A program made the position numbers and the translations under genes. Under the pieces are notes generated by a model that ran no database searches, was not told the DNA's origin, and worked only from the letters and a program-made list of their open reading frames with translations. From Pyrocephalus nanus (taxonomy: Eukaryota > Chordata > Aves > Passeriformes > Tyrannidae), in assembly GCA_038380795.1 (NCBI GenBank), contig CM076262.1, forward strand, positions 70,328,629 to 70,392,628: DNA of 64,000 nt, in the 5' to 3' direction. Numbering within the stretch: the stretch's first letter is position 1; the number at the start of each line of letters is the position of its first letter. This document shows, piece after piece, positions 28,960 through 42,504 of the stretch.

Positions 28960-29600
28960 TGCTATATGCCAATAAACATCAGCCTATCTCTCTCTTTCCA
29001 CCACCCCAAGCCCTTCCCTGACCACATTAAAACAGAATTTGAGCTTCACAACAATGATTCCCATCCGCTCGTCCTTCAGGCCCGACTTTTAACAGCTCTG
29101 CAGACCGAGAGCATGTTCTTCGCGACCTCCTCAATACGTCTGCGTTATCAGCTATTACATTTTTTTTATTACACATCATTGAATTTGATGCACCGAGGCT
29201 CCCACACAGCTTGCCCCTGCTCTCGAGGAATTTCGCAGATAAATCACTGGCATGAGCTGCAAACTGTCAAAGAGTTGCTGACATGCTCTGCAGCAGGACG
29301 GCGCTGGATAACCTTTTGCACCAGAGTGCTATTTTTGAGGGCTTTCATAAAGAGCACTATTGTATTTGGAAATGGAGCGGCTGCGGGGAAAGGAATTAAT
29401 GGTTTGCACATGATGCGTCACGCCCCTGATAAAATCCTTCGCCGAAAAGTTAAAAATCCCAAGCGGTAACCACGCAGAATCGTGAGGGGTACTCTGTGGG
29501 TTTAAGCTCTCGCCTTTGTCTGAGCGTTTAGACCTTTCTGAGCAGCCTTTGTGATGCGGGAGCGTGGATGTCAAAGCCAGGCTTAACTTAACGATCCAGC
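28960..29600. other. Unique block, possible conserved non-coding element
   Basis: This repeat-free block is denser in CpG than its surroundings and includes an AP-1/CRE-like TGCGTCACGCC (around 29415) and AATTAATGG (29394). A plus-strand frame of 167 codons (28966-29469) stays open but encodes nothing recognisable. Conservation cannot be tested here. Confidence 0.25.
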
Positions 29601-30544
29601 CGCTTTTCCAACACCGCGGGGTCAGAGAGCCTTGGGCAAAGGCTTCCCCCGTCCGAAGGCGGGGACGGAGGAGGGAAAGGGGCGCTGGATTTGTCTAAAC
29701 CAGCCCGCCTCTGGGTCTTGTGAGCGCCCTGAAGAGAAAGGACACCAAAGCATCTGTTCCTTGGGACAAGGCTGTGGTGTTTCTGCAAAGGGGAATTGGC
29801 TGCTGTGCTGTTTTTAACCACCCTTGTGGCAATCAGCAAGTGTCTGTGTGTTCTTTAAATAGACGCGCTACCCTGAGGAAATACCCAAGTCAGCACCTCT
29901 GTATCCTGCTCTGAGAGAGGAAACCTGACCCACCAGGCACCAAAATTTGCTGCCTCTTGGCTAAAGAGCAGAAATATCCCAGCTGAGGCCTGACTGCTGC
30001 TTGCTTTTCTTGGAGACTTCGCTCCATCGGGCTTGCTGCAGCTCTCACAGATGGAAGGCAGCTTCACTCTGGGATGACTCCAGTTACTCAGAGCTGCTCC
30101 ATAATTACACGAGTGGCAATGAGAAAAGAACCGAGCCTTGAGGAGCTGCTTCCTTAAGTAAAGCAAGAAGGATATGATCAAGGAATTGATCAGTTTATAG
30201 ATTCCTCGTCTGTTCTCACTAATTGTTATTAAATATGGAAATATGTGTTTCCAAATATTAGTCCCAGGAAATTGCCACTCTTCTATCTGATACTCAAGTC
30301 TCGCTGTATGAATAATTTGAAACTAGACAAGACAAACCACCAGATAGTATGTTAAGCGAAATGAAGACAGAGTTGCAGCTGATCAGAATAACAGACAAGA
30401 TAATTTTCCTCTTTCCTCAATGCCTACAGAGGAAAGCAGTCTGTATTACTCAGTTTTTTAAACTGCATGATGCTTCAAATAAAGAAGAGAAGACTGAGAT
30501 GGGATCTTATCAGTACAAACAAAGGGGTGCCAAGAGGATGGTGC

Positions 30545-30856
30545 CAAAGGGGTGCCAAGAGGATGGTGCCGGGCTTTTTTCAGTGGTGCTCTGTGACAGG
30601 ACAAGGAGCAGTGGCCATAAACTAAATCACAAGAATTTTCACCTCAACACAAGGAAGAACTTCTTTAGGCCGGGGGTGGCAGAGCCCTGGAACAGCTGCC
30701 CAGGCACCTCATGGAGTCTCCCTCCCTGGAGACATTCCAAGCCCACCTGGACACATTCCTGTGTCACCTGCTCCAGGTGACCCTGCCTTGGGGGGGGTTG
30801 GAGTGGATGAGCTCCAGAAGTCCCTTCCAACCCTAAGGATTCCGTGATTCTGTAAA
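30545..30856 (+). mobile_element. CR1 LINE 3' end, longer subfamily
   Basis: Typical CR1 text: GACAGGACAAGGAGCAGTGG, AACACAAGGAAGAACTTCTT, the GAGTCTCCCTCCCTGGAGAC block and a GATTCCGTGATTCTGT end. The 16-bp direct duplication AAGGGGTGCCAAGAGG with GATGGTGCC just before it (30520-30570) may be part of, or next to, the insertion. Confidence 0.9.
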
Positions 30857-31195
30857 ATACAAGGAATTCCTCCAATATTCCTATCAAGCATCCCTGCTGG
30901 TATTTGCCTCAGAGACAAGATCTTAACATCTAGGACAGACTAGGGCTTCTGACTCACAGGGCTCCCACTGAGAACAGGAGTTATAGCCAGTTATGGAGAC
31001 AAGAGCATGTGCCAGGGACAGGAGCAGTGTTTGAGGAGCAAACACTGTTGAGTTTTATGGAGGACAGAGCCAAGGAGTTTATGAAGGCCTCAAATGTTTT
31101 CTTTTTCCTACTGGAATCACCTCGCTCTTGACTGGGATGAGCTACATATTGTAGGCACTGTGTAAGTGTTTGTTCACATACACAGGAAGAATTCA

Positions 31196-31399
31196 GGGAG
31201 AGTTCCTTCATGGAAAAGGGCAGTCAGCCATTGGAACGGGCTGCCCAGGGAGGAGGTGGAGTCACCATCCCCGGAGGTGTTCAAGGAGCTGGACGTGGCA
31301 CTCAGTGTCATGGTCTAGTTGACAAGGTGACAATCATTCAGAGGCTGGACTCCACAGTCTTGGAGGTCTTTTCCCACCTTAATGATTCTGTGAAATACA
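31196..31399 (+). mobile_element. CR1 LINE 3' end, another subfamily
   Basis: GGGAGAGTTCCTTCATGG, GGAACGGGCTGCCCAGGGAG, GTGGAGTCACCATCCCCGG and the terminal CTTAATGATTCTGTGAAAT match a CR1 subfamily distinct from the neighbouring copy at 30.5 kb. Confidence 0.85.
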
Positions 31400-33027
31400 A
31401 GGAATGACACTTACTGACTTCTGAGGAATTCCCCTAAATTTCCTACCAAGCAGCACTGCTGGTAAAGCTCAGAAATCTGTCTGGGACCCAACAAAGAAAG
31501 ATGAGAGAGGGCTGCAAGACGTCACTGTACAAATGGTGTAGTTCGCCAAAAATAAGACCCTGAAGACTTACCCCTGTCCTCACCCTACAATTATGGGGAG
31601 GGAGTGACCATGGAACACAGCTTTTAGGACATCATGGAATATATTTGACCTCCAGGCAGTCCTCAGAGCACCTTGTCATACGTAATTAGTGAGGATGCTG
31701 GTGTTTATTTAGGGCTTGTGGTAGCGAAAAATAGAACAAAGAGATTTGGGGCGGGGGGAAGGAGCATAATCTAGGCAGAAAAATAATAATTTTTCTCCTG
31801 TCTACGCTTTTTCTCTCAGATTTTCTATCACAGAAAGAAAGCAAACCCCACCCCTATCCACGTAGCTCACTTAACTCACTCTTTCTTGACAGCACACTCT
31901 GTGCAAGATACTTTCCTACATTCCCTTTTGCTTTCTGCCCTTCTGTTTCATTCTTGCTGTATCATCCTAAAGCTGGAAGATCTTACAATTTTTCGAGCTG
32001 GTTTCAAGAGCCTGAAGTCAGACTGACAGAAGGCAGCAGGGAATGAGCTTACCTTGCTATTTTCCTCAATAGCTCTTTTTGAGATGAAAATTCCTCCTTG
32101 GCACATACAGTCCTAAATGAAAGAGCAATTTCTGACTTGCTTGCCTTTTGATTTTTTTCTTTAGTCTGCACATGTCTCACAGATATTTCTCCAGCCTCTG
32201 CTCCTTATGGGCCAGTTTCATCTTACATCACTCTTATATTTTTATCAAAGCTTTCCTTTTAACAGAGAGATGATCCAGAGAAAAAAGTTCAAATCTAAGT
32301 TTCCTGGAGCTTTGTGAGAAAAAACACTGCAGAATTCCAATTTTTCATGATGCTCAAATCAATCTTTTGGGATTTTTTTTTTTTTTAATTTGGAGGAAAA
32401 CCTGGTTGGCTAAAATTAACCTGGATGCTTTTTTGAAAATATAATTTCATATTTGCACCTGAACTATGTAGCTTATGCCCATCCATGACTTTAAATGTTC
32501 ATCAGTAAGATACCTACATAAGGCAGAGAAAGAATTAGCATCATTTGACATTACAGTCAGAATTGAGGTTTTGTGTATATATATATGACCAAACAGTAAA
32601 ATTAGAGTGCATTACAGAAACCTAATTCAGCTGACTTTCTTTAAGCCTGCTCTGCTGCTCCCTTGTTTCGAGGCAAAACAAGATAAGAGTTGGTAGGTGA
32701 GTAATAAACTTATATCACAGACATTAATATACAGTAATCAGATAGTAAAATCTAATTCAAAAGGCCTATTGTGCAAGACACTGTGCAAAGACAAACACTG
32801 TTCCTGCCTGGCAACTCCAGAACGGCAAAAGGGAGAATGAATCAATTTTAACAGAAGACCTTAACATGAGGCAGAATAAAACCAGTGCTGGTCCTTCCAC
32901 TGACTCCCCGTGACTTCAGATCCCATGTGTCCATATGTACGTGTTCTTCCTGTGTTTACAGATCCACATATTTAACTTAAATGCAAGTCTTGGAGTGACA
33001 CTGGGCATGCACAGCAGTGGATGTGGT
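31400..33027. other. Intergenic DNA, nothing recognised
   Basis: Unique AT-rich sequence with a T run near 32370-32386. No gene, repeat family or clear regulatory motif was seen. Confidence 0.65.
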
Positions 33028-33866
33028 CACAGAATCACTGAATGGCTTGGGTTGGAAGGGACCTTAAAGATCATCTCATTCCAACCTCCCTGCCATGGGC
33101 AGGGACACCTTCCACTAGCCCAGGTTGCTCAGAGCCCCATCCAACCTGGCCTTGGACACTTCCAGGGATGGGGCAGCCACAGCTTCTCTGGGCAACCTGT
33201 GCCAGGGCCTCCCCACCCTCACAGGGAAGAATTTCTCTCTAATATCCTTCTCTCTGTCATTTTGAAGCCATTCTCCCTTGTCCTGCCACTCCAGGCCCTT
33301 GGAAATAGTCTCTCTCCATCTTCCCTGTGGGCTCCCTTCAGGCACAGGAAGGCCACAATGAGGTCACCCCAAAGCTTCTCTTCTCCAGGCTGAGCAATCC
33401 CAATTTTCTCAGCCTTTCCTCCCAGCAGAGCTGCTCCATCCCTCTGATCATCTTGGTGTCCCTCCTCTGGACTCTCTCCAGCAGCTCCACATCCTTGCTG
33501 TGCTGGGATCCCAGAGCTGGAGGCAGCTCTGCAGGGAGGTCTCACCTGAGGGAGCAGAGGGGCAGAATCCCCCCCTGCCCTGCTGCCCACACTGCTCTGG
33601 GTGCAGCCCAGGGCACAGGGTGGTTCTGGTGCCAGCCTCTCACCCACCAGCACTCCCAAGCCCTTCTCCCCAGGGCTGCTCCATCTGTTCATCCCCAGCC
33701 TGGACTGATCCTGGGGATTGCCCTGACCCAGGTGCAGCACCAGCACTTGGTCCTGTCAAACCTCCCCACATTCCCACGGGCCACTTCTCGAGCTTATCCA
33801 GGTCGTGTCCTTCGGGTGTGGTAGCAGCACCCATCGCTGGGTGTCATCTGCTAAGTTGCTGAGGGA
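33028..33866 (-). mobile_element. Long CR1 LINE 3' region (about 840 bp)
   Basis: This is the longest CR1 copy in the window. In reverse it reads the terminal ACAGAATCACTGAATGG and GGAAGGGACCTTAAAG, the standard 3' block, then further upstream CR1 sequence (TCTGATCATCTTGGTGTCCC, CTGGGATCCCAGAGCTGG) to about GCTGAGGGAGCACTTGATCC. Part of the reverse-transcriptase end could lie at the far side, but no intact ORF2 is seen. Open frames of 120-175 codons on both strands here belong to the repeat and are not host genes. Confidence 0.9.
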
Positions 33867-36800
33867 GCACTTGATCCCGAAAAAAGCATTCCACGCTTCT
33901 CTTGGCAACGAAATCAACGCCTGCTGTGTTTAATTGCTGCCACTCTGCTGAGATGGGTTTGTGCCTTAGCAGTTGCACTGTGACAGAAGCGGGGAGTGCG
34001 GAAAGATTTATGTTGAACAGAAGCAGAGGATTAGATTGCAGAAATAAGGTATTTTTGTTGAGAATTAAAAGCATGTATTTTCATCCAAACAAACTGCTCT
34101 GTGAGGAGGAGAAGGAATTTTACTATATCTGAATTTTCTGGGGTTTGGTGTAAGCTGAGGTACTCAAATCCTACACTGAAGGCATGAGCTACAAAGGTTA
34201 AACCTACCAAAGCAGGGGTTTAGCAATGTGGGGGCAGGGTAGAGAATGTATCTTTTCTTTAGCAGCGTTACAAGAACTAGTTCTCAGAAATTTTTGAAAT
34301 ATTTTGCGTGGCATTTAGTGAAGCCACATCAAGACTCCCTCCTCAGCCCTTTAGAGATGCTATTGTCCTTTTCAAACACGCTTTTTCAAAGCATACTCCT
34401 TCACTGCAAAACTCGTGATAAAAGCCATCAGGAAAGACAGAGAAAATTTTGGATACATTAAACATTCCTTTTCTGTGGCAAATAAGCAGCTCGCAAGCTT
34501 GAGGAAAGAAGGCAGTGTTATCAAGTCTAAGGCAAGGAGGACAATTTTCAAATTATGCTGAAGGGAGCTGGGTGCCCTCCCTCACACATAAAGATTGACC
34601 AAACCCAGCGTGAAGGGCTCGTGTCCCTGTGGACTTCCAGACACAGCTTTGTGCTCAGATTTAGATTTCATTTGTGAATCCTTACTCCCTAATTTCCCTC
34701 TGGCCCGTTATGCAGCAGGCTGGCTCCCACATAAAAACCTTTTCCCTAAATCCTACTTCCTTGCCTATCCCTGGCTTTCCCTAGCCTGGCAGGAGGGATG
34801 TTAAGTCTCAAAATCCCACCCAACCTTCGTCAAAGAAATGCACTCTGCCTACCCAGCTCTCCTACTTAGTAGGAAAAATCCACGTTGCAGGTTCTATATT
34901 GCTGTATTTTACGAAGTTTGTACAACGTGAATGTACTGGTTCTTTTCCAAAATGTGCTCTACTCAGACACAGCCACAAAAGTGAGAGGGAAAATTGCTCA
35001 GTGCACAGTGCACATCAACAGCCCTGAAACCTTTTTGTGTGAGGGGATTTCTATAAATTACCTCGAAATCTATTTTTGTTCATTTCAAGGTGTTTCTCCT
35101 GGTGGGTTATTGTCTCGGGCTACTGTATATAGTTATGTCACCGTTGTAGATTTACAAATCAGGCTATGAATAAACAACAATTAAACTGTTTATACTTTCA
35201 TTTTCAAATTTCAAACTCTACTGACACTGAGAATGTATAACTTAGAGGTTGAAATCAGAAATACTCTAAAGGAAGGAAGCACATGGCTAAGCCTTGGGTT
35301 TATAACATCTTGCTTGCAGTTATTTCCTTTTGCATCTAATGGGAGAAGAGGGAAGATCCATGTTTCGATTTATCTGAACCACCAAAGTTTACAGAGAAGG
35401 AAAAGAGTGGGTGGGAGAAGAGGAAAGGGAGGGGAGGCTGGGGGAAAAAACCCATTTCAGCTGTTGTCCATCTACATTCTAAAGATAGAATCCTCTGATC
35501 TACTGATATGTAATTCATACCAGCAGTTTGATACCTTGAAAGTACTTTGCAGAGACCTGATGATGTTATGGATAGTTTTCCTCCACCTCCTTTAACAAAC
35601 AGAGCCTTCGGATGATTTTCCTCCCTTTAGCCTGAGTCATTTCCTCTTCCGTCGCTTCCAGCCCTTTCAGCCTCCAGCTGACACCAACCACCTCTCCATC
35701 CCGGGAGCCCTCCAAGCCTCCCTCCTCAGCTGCAGCTGGACTGCAGGAATTGTTTGGGGAAGCTATTGTGACACTTTCCTAGGGTGTCAGTGGAGTTATT
35801 GTGGTTTGACTGCCCACGTGGACGCTCTTATTCTGTACTAGAAGTGCTTTTTCTTTTTTGCCTTTTTTTTTTTTTTCTCTCTTGTGGTTTAACCTGAACT
35901 GTTTCCAAAGTAGCCACATGGACATATCTACATGGAAAAGTAGCTTGAACTGGCTTGTGATAGCTCGCATACCTCCAATGTGGTGATGGTTATTCCCACT
36001 CTAATTATACTCTGGAATTGCCTACTCAAATCTCAGCTAGTTTTACATTAAAAAAATCTACTTTCTATTATCTCTTTTATGCTACCAAATAATTGGTATG
36101 TTTGGTATATACAGCAATTTTATCCAGCTGTATAAAATGTGATCTTCCCCAATTTCCCTTTTTTCACAAGCATTCCAAAATGCCTTCAAGTGAGTGCTAT
36201 TTTATAGACTTGACTGGAACACCACAGATAAAACACAGCTTTTTTTAGGGGAAAAAAAAATCATGCTGATGAGATGTTGCTATAGAAATACTTGAAATAT
36301 AAACAGCTTTAATCTGCAGCCATCGCAATGGGGGCAGGGGAAAAAGACAAAAACTTACAGGTTTTACAACTCGACAAAGCTGCTCCAAACCGACAGAGAT
36401 GGCTCTTGAAGAGACCACAGATCCAGTTTTTCCTCTGACGTGCTCTTTTCTTCTCCCAGCATCCCACTTGGGCACTCTGAAGGGAGTGAAAGCTGAGCCA
36501 AGTGCTGTGCGGTTCCCACGGGAGCAGGTCCAGGTTTTGGCACGCTAGGGCTGAGTCTGGCAACGGTGGTGTGACAGGAGCAGGTAGCAGGCGAGGAGAG
36601 CCAACATGTGAGGCAACAGCATTTCACCAGGCAGAGCTGGAGGAGCCAAGACACAGGCAGTGACATTATTGGTGAGAGGCTGGAGCTTCTGGGCCACGTG
36701 GAGACTTTGAACTTTGAGGGTCTCGGCAGCACATCTGAAAGCCCAAAAGTTACTTCTAATTATTTCATTTACAGCATGGAAAACCTTTGGAGAAAGAACC

Positions 36801-38939
36801 GAATGATGAGTTGCTTTGAGTTGGTTTTACGTGGCAGAGCTTTATCTTTTAACAACCTGAATTATGACATATTTTGAAAAGCCACTCATCTCTCTATCTA
36901 GCTTTTACAGATAGCCTTTAGAAGAGTTGTGAGGGAAAAGGGAGAACAACAGACATTTCATCCTGAAACATAAAGGAATCGTGTGGATCTTGGCTTAGTT
37001 CAAGTTAATTTCTTCTTAGGTGATAAATCTACTTTTCATAGATTTGTGTCTTGGCTATAAAAGCATATTTGAAATTTTGAATATTGGCAGTCAAAGCTTT
37101 CAGGTCAGGAGAATATTTTTAGCAATATTTTATTAAAAAAAAAAAAAGGAAAAACATAGAAGGTTGTTTTTAAGTTTAGAAAGTTAAAGAGAGAGTTTTA
37201 AAAAGCATGGGTTGGGTCACATTTTGACACTCATGTTTGTTTTCTTTTCCCTTAAAGAAAAGCAACAAAAGCCGCATCCAACCTGCTTCCAGCTTGACAG
37301 ATAATAAAAGATATTTCAGATTTATCCTTTTAAAAACTGCCCACAGGTCTGTTTCAGATCCAAGGGAAAATAATCCATCTCAAATAATATTCCTGAAAAA
37401 GCCGAAATCAAGGCACTGTTGGGGATTTTAATGGTATGTTTAATGAGCAGATCTGCAGCTCACGCTGGAGATCATAACTCCAGGAATGACAACAGCACTA
37501 CATCAACCAGCACTTGCTGAGGATGTGGATAGTAAATATATACTACAGTACCTCCCCAAAACACGTGACTAATTCAGCAATACTGAGGCAGTAATTAAAC
37601 TAATTAATAGTTTAGAAGAATTAGAAGAAATGAAGAACCAATGAGAGGACACCAGTCAGCTCAGCGTGCCACGTACAAAAAGCATTAGGACAATTTTGGC
37701 CAAGCCTTCTGGGGCAAACACTTCACCACAGAATCTTTGGTTTCACAGTTTCCTTCAGCCTCAAAATTACAGAGGGGCTGAGTCAATCCTGCCAGGATTT
37801 GAGTTAGTGGTTCCAGGGAGACAAGGAGCTAAGCCACTGGTACAGCTGAGCAGAAAAGGTGTGGAGCAGGCAGAGCAAACAGGAAGGTTCATTTCTGGTC
37901 TTCAATTCACACCCTCTTGTGTGTTTTTGCTGCACAATCTCCCTTCTGTGATTTAGAGTCCCTTTAACATTGTGGGCCAAATTCAGCTCTGGCTGACAGT
38001 GCTCACCTCTTTGTGCTGTCCCCACAGGGTGAAGGGGTGTCCTAAAAGAGGAGCTGCTGTTTTACTGGCACTAAGAGAAATCCAGGTTTGGTACAAACAT
38101 GATTCATGCTGCCTGCTCCCAGCTCAGACCAGGAAACTCTTTAGGACATTGTCTGAGCCAGACCTAAGGCACCCCCTGCAAGGGAACCACCCTCATGAGA
38201 CTGTTTTTTAAAGACATTGTGGCTTTATGTTATGGAGCAAAATTGATCCCAGCCCCGCAAAACAAAAGATGACTTTGACAGATTTTACTCTCACCACAGG
38301 TTTTGTATTCAGCTCAGCTCATTTTTGGGCCTGAAGATCTTCTAAGGTGATCAAATCAGCATTTAGGAGCAATTCTCATCCCAAAGGAGGTCTTTGAGTT
38401 TACCTTCAGGTGTTTTACATCCCGCAGTAACTTTTGTAGGTCCAATTACTGCCTTAGCCTCTGTCCCTCCTTCCACCCTCATCCTCCCTTTTTCTCCCCT
38501 TCCTGGCTCCTTCCTCCTGTGGCTGGATCCCCCCCTCTGTGCTGTACACACCCTCCTAATGATTTCTGCACATCTTCCAAGCACACATCCTTCCTACGGC
38601 GTGTCCCGGAGAGCACCTCCCATGCAGAACAACCGGCCTTTTCTTCCAGCCTCTGTCCAACAGCCTGGTCCCTGCACCTCACCACAGACCAAAATAGAAT
38701 ACAGTAAGGGAGAGGGGGGCAACTGGGCAAGGTTTGGGCTGAGTTTCACACCCAACAAAGCCATGGGGCAGTTTGCAAACCGCTTGCAACTCGCAAGGTA
38801 GCTGCGCTCGAGGAGGTCGATGCGAGCTTTCACTCAAAGGTAGGGTTCTGCTAACATCATTTAGGTGGGGAATCTCACCACTCAGCTATTTCAGCCAGGC
38901 TTTGAGCTGCTGCTGGAGCTCTTTCAGCTCCAGCCTAGG

Positions 38940-39120
38940 TATTATGTAGTCCCCCCTCGCTGCAGAATTGGAGAGCCTCCCAAGTATTTGGAAACAGAAG
39001 TCGCAGTAACAATCTCCCTTTCTGACTTGGCAGCAGGAAGGAGAAATACTTGGCGTAACTTATGCATTTGTTTGCATATTCGTGGGTGGGATCAAGTTAT
39101 TTGTTGATGTGTACATGGGA
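38940..39120. other. Unique block with POU/FOX-like motifs, possible enhancer
   Basis: TATGCATTTGTTTGCATATT (39061-39080) combines two POU half-sites around a forkhead-like TGTTTGC. The flanks are unique sequence. Confidence 0.25.
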
Positions 39121-39572
39121 AGAATTAAGTTTCTCTCAGTAAGTTGAAAATATTTTAGCACAAGAGAAGATTACTTCAGTGGCAGTTTTCCACGTATGCA
39201 CAGTGCAGCTCAGGGAGCTGCCTCGGATTCCCTAAGTTTTTGCCCAGAGGGCAAAGGTGTGGTCAAAGCCACGATCTGGAGCTTGTAGCTCTCGTTAATT
39301 AGCTAATGGGGTCCCCACAACATGAAGGGCTTTCTGTCCCCTCATTTCTGCTTCCAGGCAAAGCCACAGCACTGCTTCGGAACCACTTCTGCGCTCTGGA
39401 GAGCCCTTTAAAGCCCCCGAGCAGCCCACCCACGTGGCACAAACTCCCATTGTTTGTTTGGAGAAGTCTCTCTCTAATAGAACATTCCTCACCCCACGCC
39501 CTCTGTCACCCACAGTGGCTGACTGCCATGGGATGGAGCTCCTATCAAGAGCTCGGTGCCTGGATCCCAAAT

Positions 39573-39597
39573 ATGACTGCACATGAAGTGCAGTCAT
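39573..39597. repeat. Perfect 10-bp inverted repeat with 5-nt loop
   Basis: ATGACTGCAC, then five bases, then its exact complement GTGCAGTCAT. It is too short for a microRNA precursor. Confidence 0.9.
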
Positions 39598-40902
39598 CAG
39601 TTCACACTTCTATACTTTTAGGGAGGACACACCTCAGAATGAGGTCAGCACATTGCTGAGCAATGCAGAGAGCAGTTTAAACCTTCATGGGCTACCAATT
39701 TATCAGGGATCAATCCCAGAAGGAGACTGAGCCTGGCGAATCAATGGAAAATGATGACCTCGCTCGCTGATCAATATTGGGAGGGGAGGGAAAGGGTAGA
39801 AATAGAAGAGTTCAGACCAGTTGCCTGCCTTAAATACAAACTGGAGACAAAGATGGGATATGTAAATAAAGGAGAAATATGAAAGCTGGAATATCTTCCC
39901 GGACTGAGATTTTTACTATCTGGACACAATCAAGACATAAGATGTACTCTAAGATTGAACGCCCAAAAGCACCGATCAGGAGATTCCTACAGCTTGTCAG
40001 CTGGATGTAGGGAAGGGAGAAAGAGCAAGGGGCTTTTGGTCTCTGGATGTGTTCTTGAAGAGAGTAGGTAACCTTACATTTCTTTCCTTTCTATCCCCTG
40101 TTTAGGCAAAAAACATTGTTTCTTACTATTCTCTTGTTATTAACTAATCCCTCAGCACAGGTATGAAATTTAACATGATACTGGCATCCTGATATGCTTC
40201 CTGAAGCTTGAGATTTTCTGGAATAATGCAAAACTTTGGCAAAAGGAGCTTTGTAAGTCACGCTCATCATGGACTTAGAGGCCAAAACAAAAAGAGAAGA
40301 CAACCAAACCTGCTCCTTCTCAGTATGGGTTAATGCAGGTGGTGTGGAGCCACCTCCCAGCCTCTGGAAAGGTGTGAGATATCACCCCGCAGGAGTCTTC
40401 CTTGTAACACAGTCCCCTGAAGAGAGATGATGCAACAGATGAGCTGCTCCTGGGATGCTGGATGCTAATTTGCCTCTGTTGCAACGTGTCCTACTCGGCC
40501 TGTCTGGCTCCTTGTCCCTGCTGCCGCACTTCCACTCACCTCCCCAAAACCTGAACCTGAGGCTTCCTGGTGGGTGTCTGCTTTTCCCACCCCTGACCTA
40601 AAATAGCTTAAGCCTCCTGTGTTGCCTGCTTTGGTATCAGTGCCTTTTGCCACACAACCACAAGGTGCTTTTGTATGTCCCAAATTGTGGCCAACAAATG
40701 AGGAACAGACCCAATCCAACAGCCTTTGTTGGATTGATGATCACATGCAGCCAGCAACACTCTGAGTTCATTATGGCTTTTCCTCACACCATCAAGGGCT
40801 CTCCGAAGAGCTTCCTAAAATTTTCAGGGTCTGGTTTATTGACTCCATGCATATTCCAACGCAGTACATCGAGATTTGTCTTACAGGAAGCTAATCCCTT
40901 CT

Positions 40903-41125
40903 CCAGGCACCCTCGGGGATCACCTTAGTCTAACCCTGCTCAAGGCAGGGTCAGGTTGCTCAGGAACACGCCCAGCTGGGTTTTGAGTATCTCCAAGGAC
41001 AGAGACTCCACAGCCTCTCCGGGCAGGCTGTTCCAGTGTCTGATCACACTTGCAATAAAACAGCTTTTTCTTATGTTTAAGGTGGATTCTGCCATAGTGC
41101 AGTTTGTGCCCACTGCACAGTGGCA
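40903..41125 (-). mobile_element. CR1 LINE fragment, older subfamily
   Basis: CAGGTTGCTCAGGAACACGC, GGGTTTTGAGTATCTCCAAG and AGACTCCACAGCCTCTCCGG followed by GGCTGTTCCAGTGTCTG match an older CR1 subfamily in reverse. The end towards 41.2 kb is diffuse. Confidence 0.8.
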
Positions 41126-42478
41126 GACATTTTTCTCTCCCAAAGGTTTCCTCTGGGACTGTGCCCCGTGTCCCAGGAGGGATGATTCGTCTTGGAGCTG
41201 CATTTTCCACCAGCAAAGGTGTGCAACCCAAAATAAACAGGACAAACGAAACGACTGCAATTTTCTCTTCCCGTCACCGAAACACTACAGTTGTCACTGA
41301 ACTTATCAGGAATAGACTGTGATTCATTCTCACTGGCAAACACACACAGATCCTACGCAATTCTACCGCAATCACAAAATCCCTTCCATAGCTCTGGGCT
41401 CCTGGCATCGTTTCTGACTGTCCTGATTAATGCCAGCCACCAGAAAACACTCGTACAAGAAGGGTTTTGAGCTGCTGGGCACAGTGACGGTATTCCTGTA
41501 TCCTGATTTTAACACCCATGTGCAGATTAGGGTGTATTTTCATGGGAGACCCTCACCTTGCAATTGCCTTTAACATAAGCATAAAAGCAAATAAGGGTAA
41601 AATAAGCACAAAATATAAGCAAACAAGTACAAAATCTAAAATCCATAGGCATGTTGCAAAGATTTATAAAGGCAGAGGTGACAAGACAGAAAGAAAACCA
41701 TTTATCCTGTGATTAAACCCTTAAAACCTCCCCTTCTGTCCCTTCCCCCTAAGCTGATAAGCTGTAGATCCACTCTTAACCCACATGGTCAGGACTGGAT
41801 CACACTGCTGCACTCAGGCAGCATTTGCAGGTGGTAGAATCACTCCACCTCTGGAGTGTTACCCTTGTGGGGAATTCTCTGAGGAACTGCTCAAATTCAC
41901 ACCTCACACTTCTCCCAACTTGGCCCTGCTTCCAGTCATTACAGACCTCATCTCAAAGAACTGGTTTTGAACCTCACCTCCTGGAGCTGTACCTTCTTTT
42001 TGGATCTACTGATCCGTTTGCCAGGCCAGATGTGTCACAGCTGTCTCTGAGGAGCTCTAAAATGCCTTTTCTGCCTGACAGGATCGAGGGCAAACACTTG
42101 GTGAGCAGCATTTCCCTACACTGGAACTTATTTTTCACGTGAACACGCACATGGCAACCACACTGAGGGCCAGCGTGCAGCCCAGTGTCACATCACACAG
42201 CACTGGCTCCTGACTGAGGTTTCACATGACAGTAATTAATTACTTCAGACAAGGATATACACGGGAAAGCCGAGCAACAAATCCTGGGTTTGGGGGTGTT
42301 ATTTGGGGGTGTGACACTGTGAATTTGACAGGGTAAGTCAGAACAAGCATCACATACCTAAATTTAACACCGGCACCTCCGGCTAGGGCGAAGTGGTGCC
42401 TTGTTTCTCTCCCCCTTCACGTGTGTGACTGGGCAAGATGCAGAACAGCTTCCTCCCTTGAGGAAACTTTTTTCCCCA

Positions 42479-42504
42479 ATAATAATAACAATAATAATAA
42501 TAAT
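42479..42504. repeat. AAT trinucleotide microsatellite
   Basis: AATAATAATAAC followed by further AAT units. Confidence 0.85.

Larger units (their letters stand above)
33867..40902. other. Intergenic DNA, no gene recognised
   Basis: Seven kilobases with no CR1 copy, the longest repeat-poor stretch right of KRAS. It contains the POU-like block at 38.9-39.1 kb and a homeodomain-like TTAATTAGCTAATGG at 39295-39309. Confidence 0.6.

Noticed and set aside
33219..33862. Open frames of 120-175 codons on both strands
   Set aside because: They lie wholly in a CR1 copy and match its non-coding 3' region, so they are not host genes or an intact CR1 ORF.
39573..39597. Perfect hairpin as a microRNA precursor
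   Set aside because: The stem is only 10 bp with a 5-nt loop, and the pairing does not continue outward.
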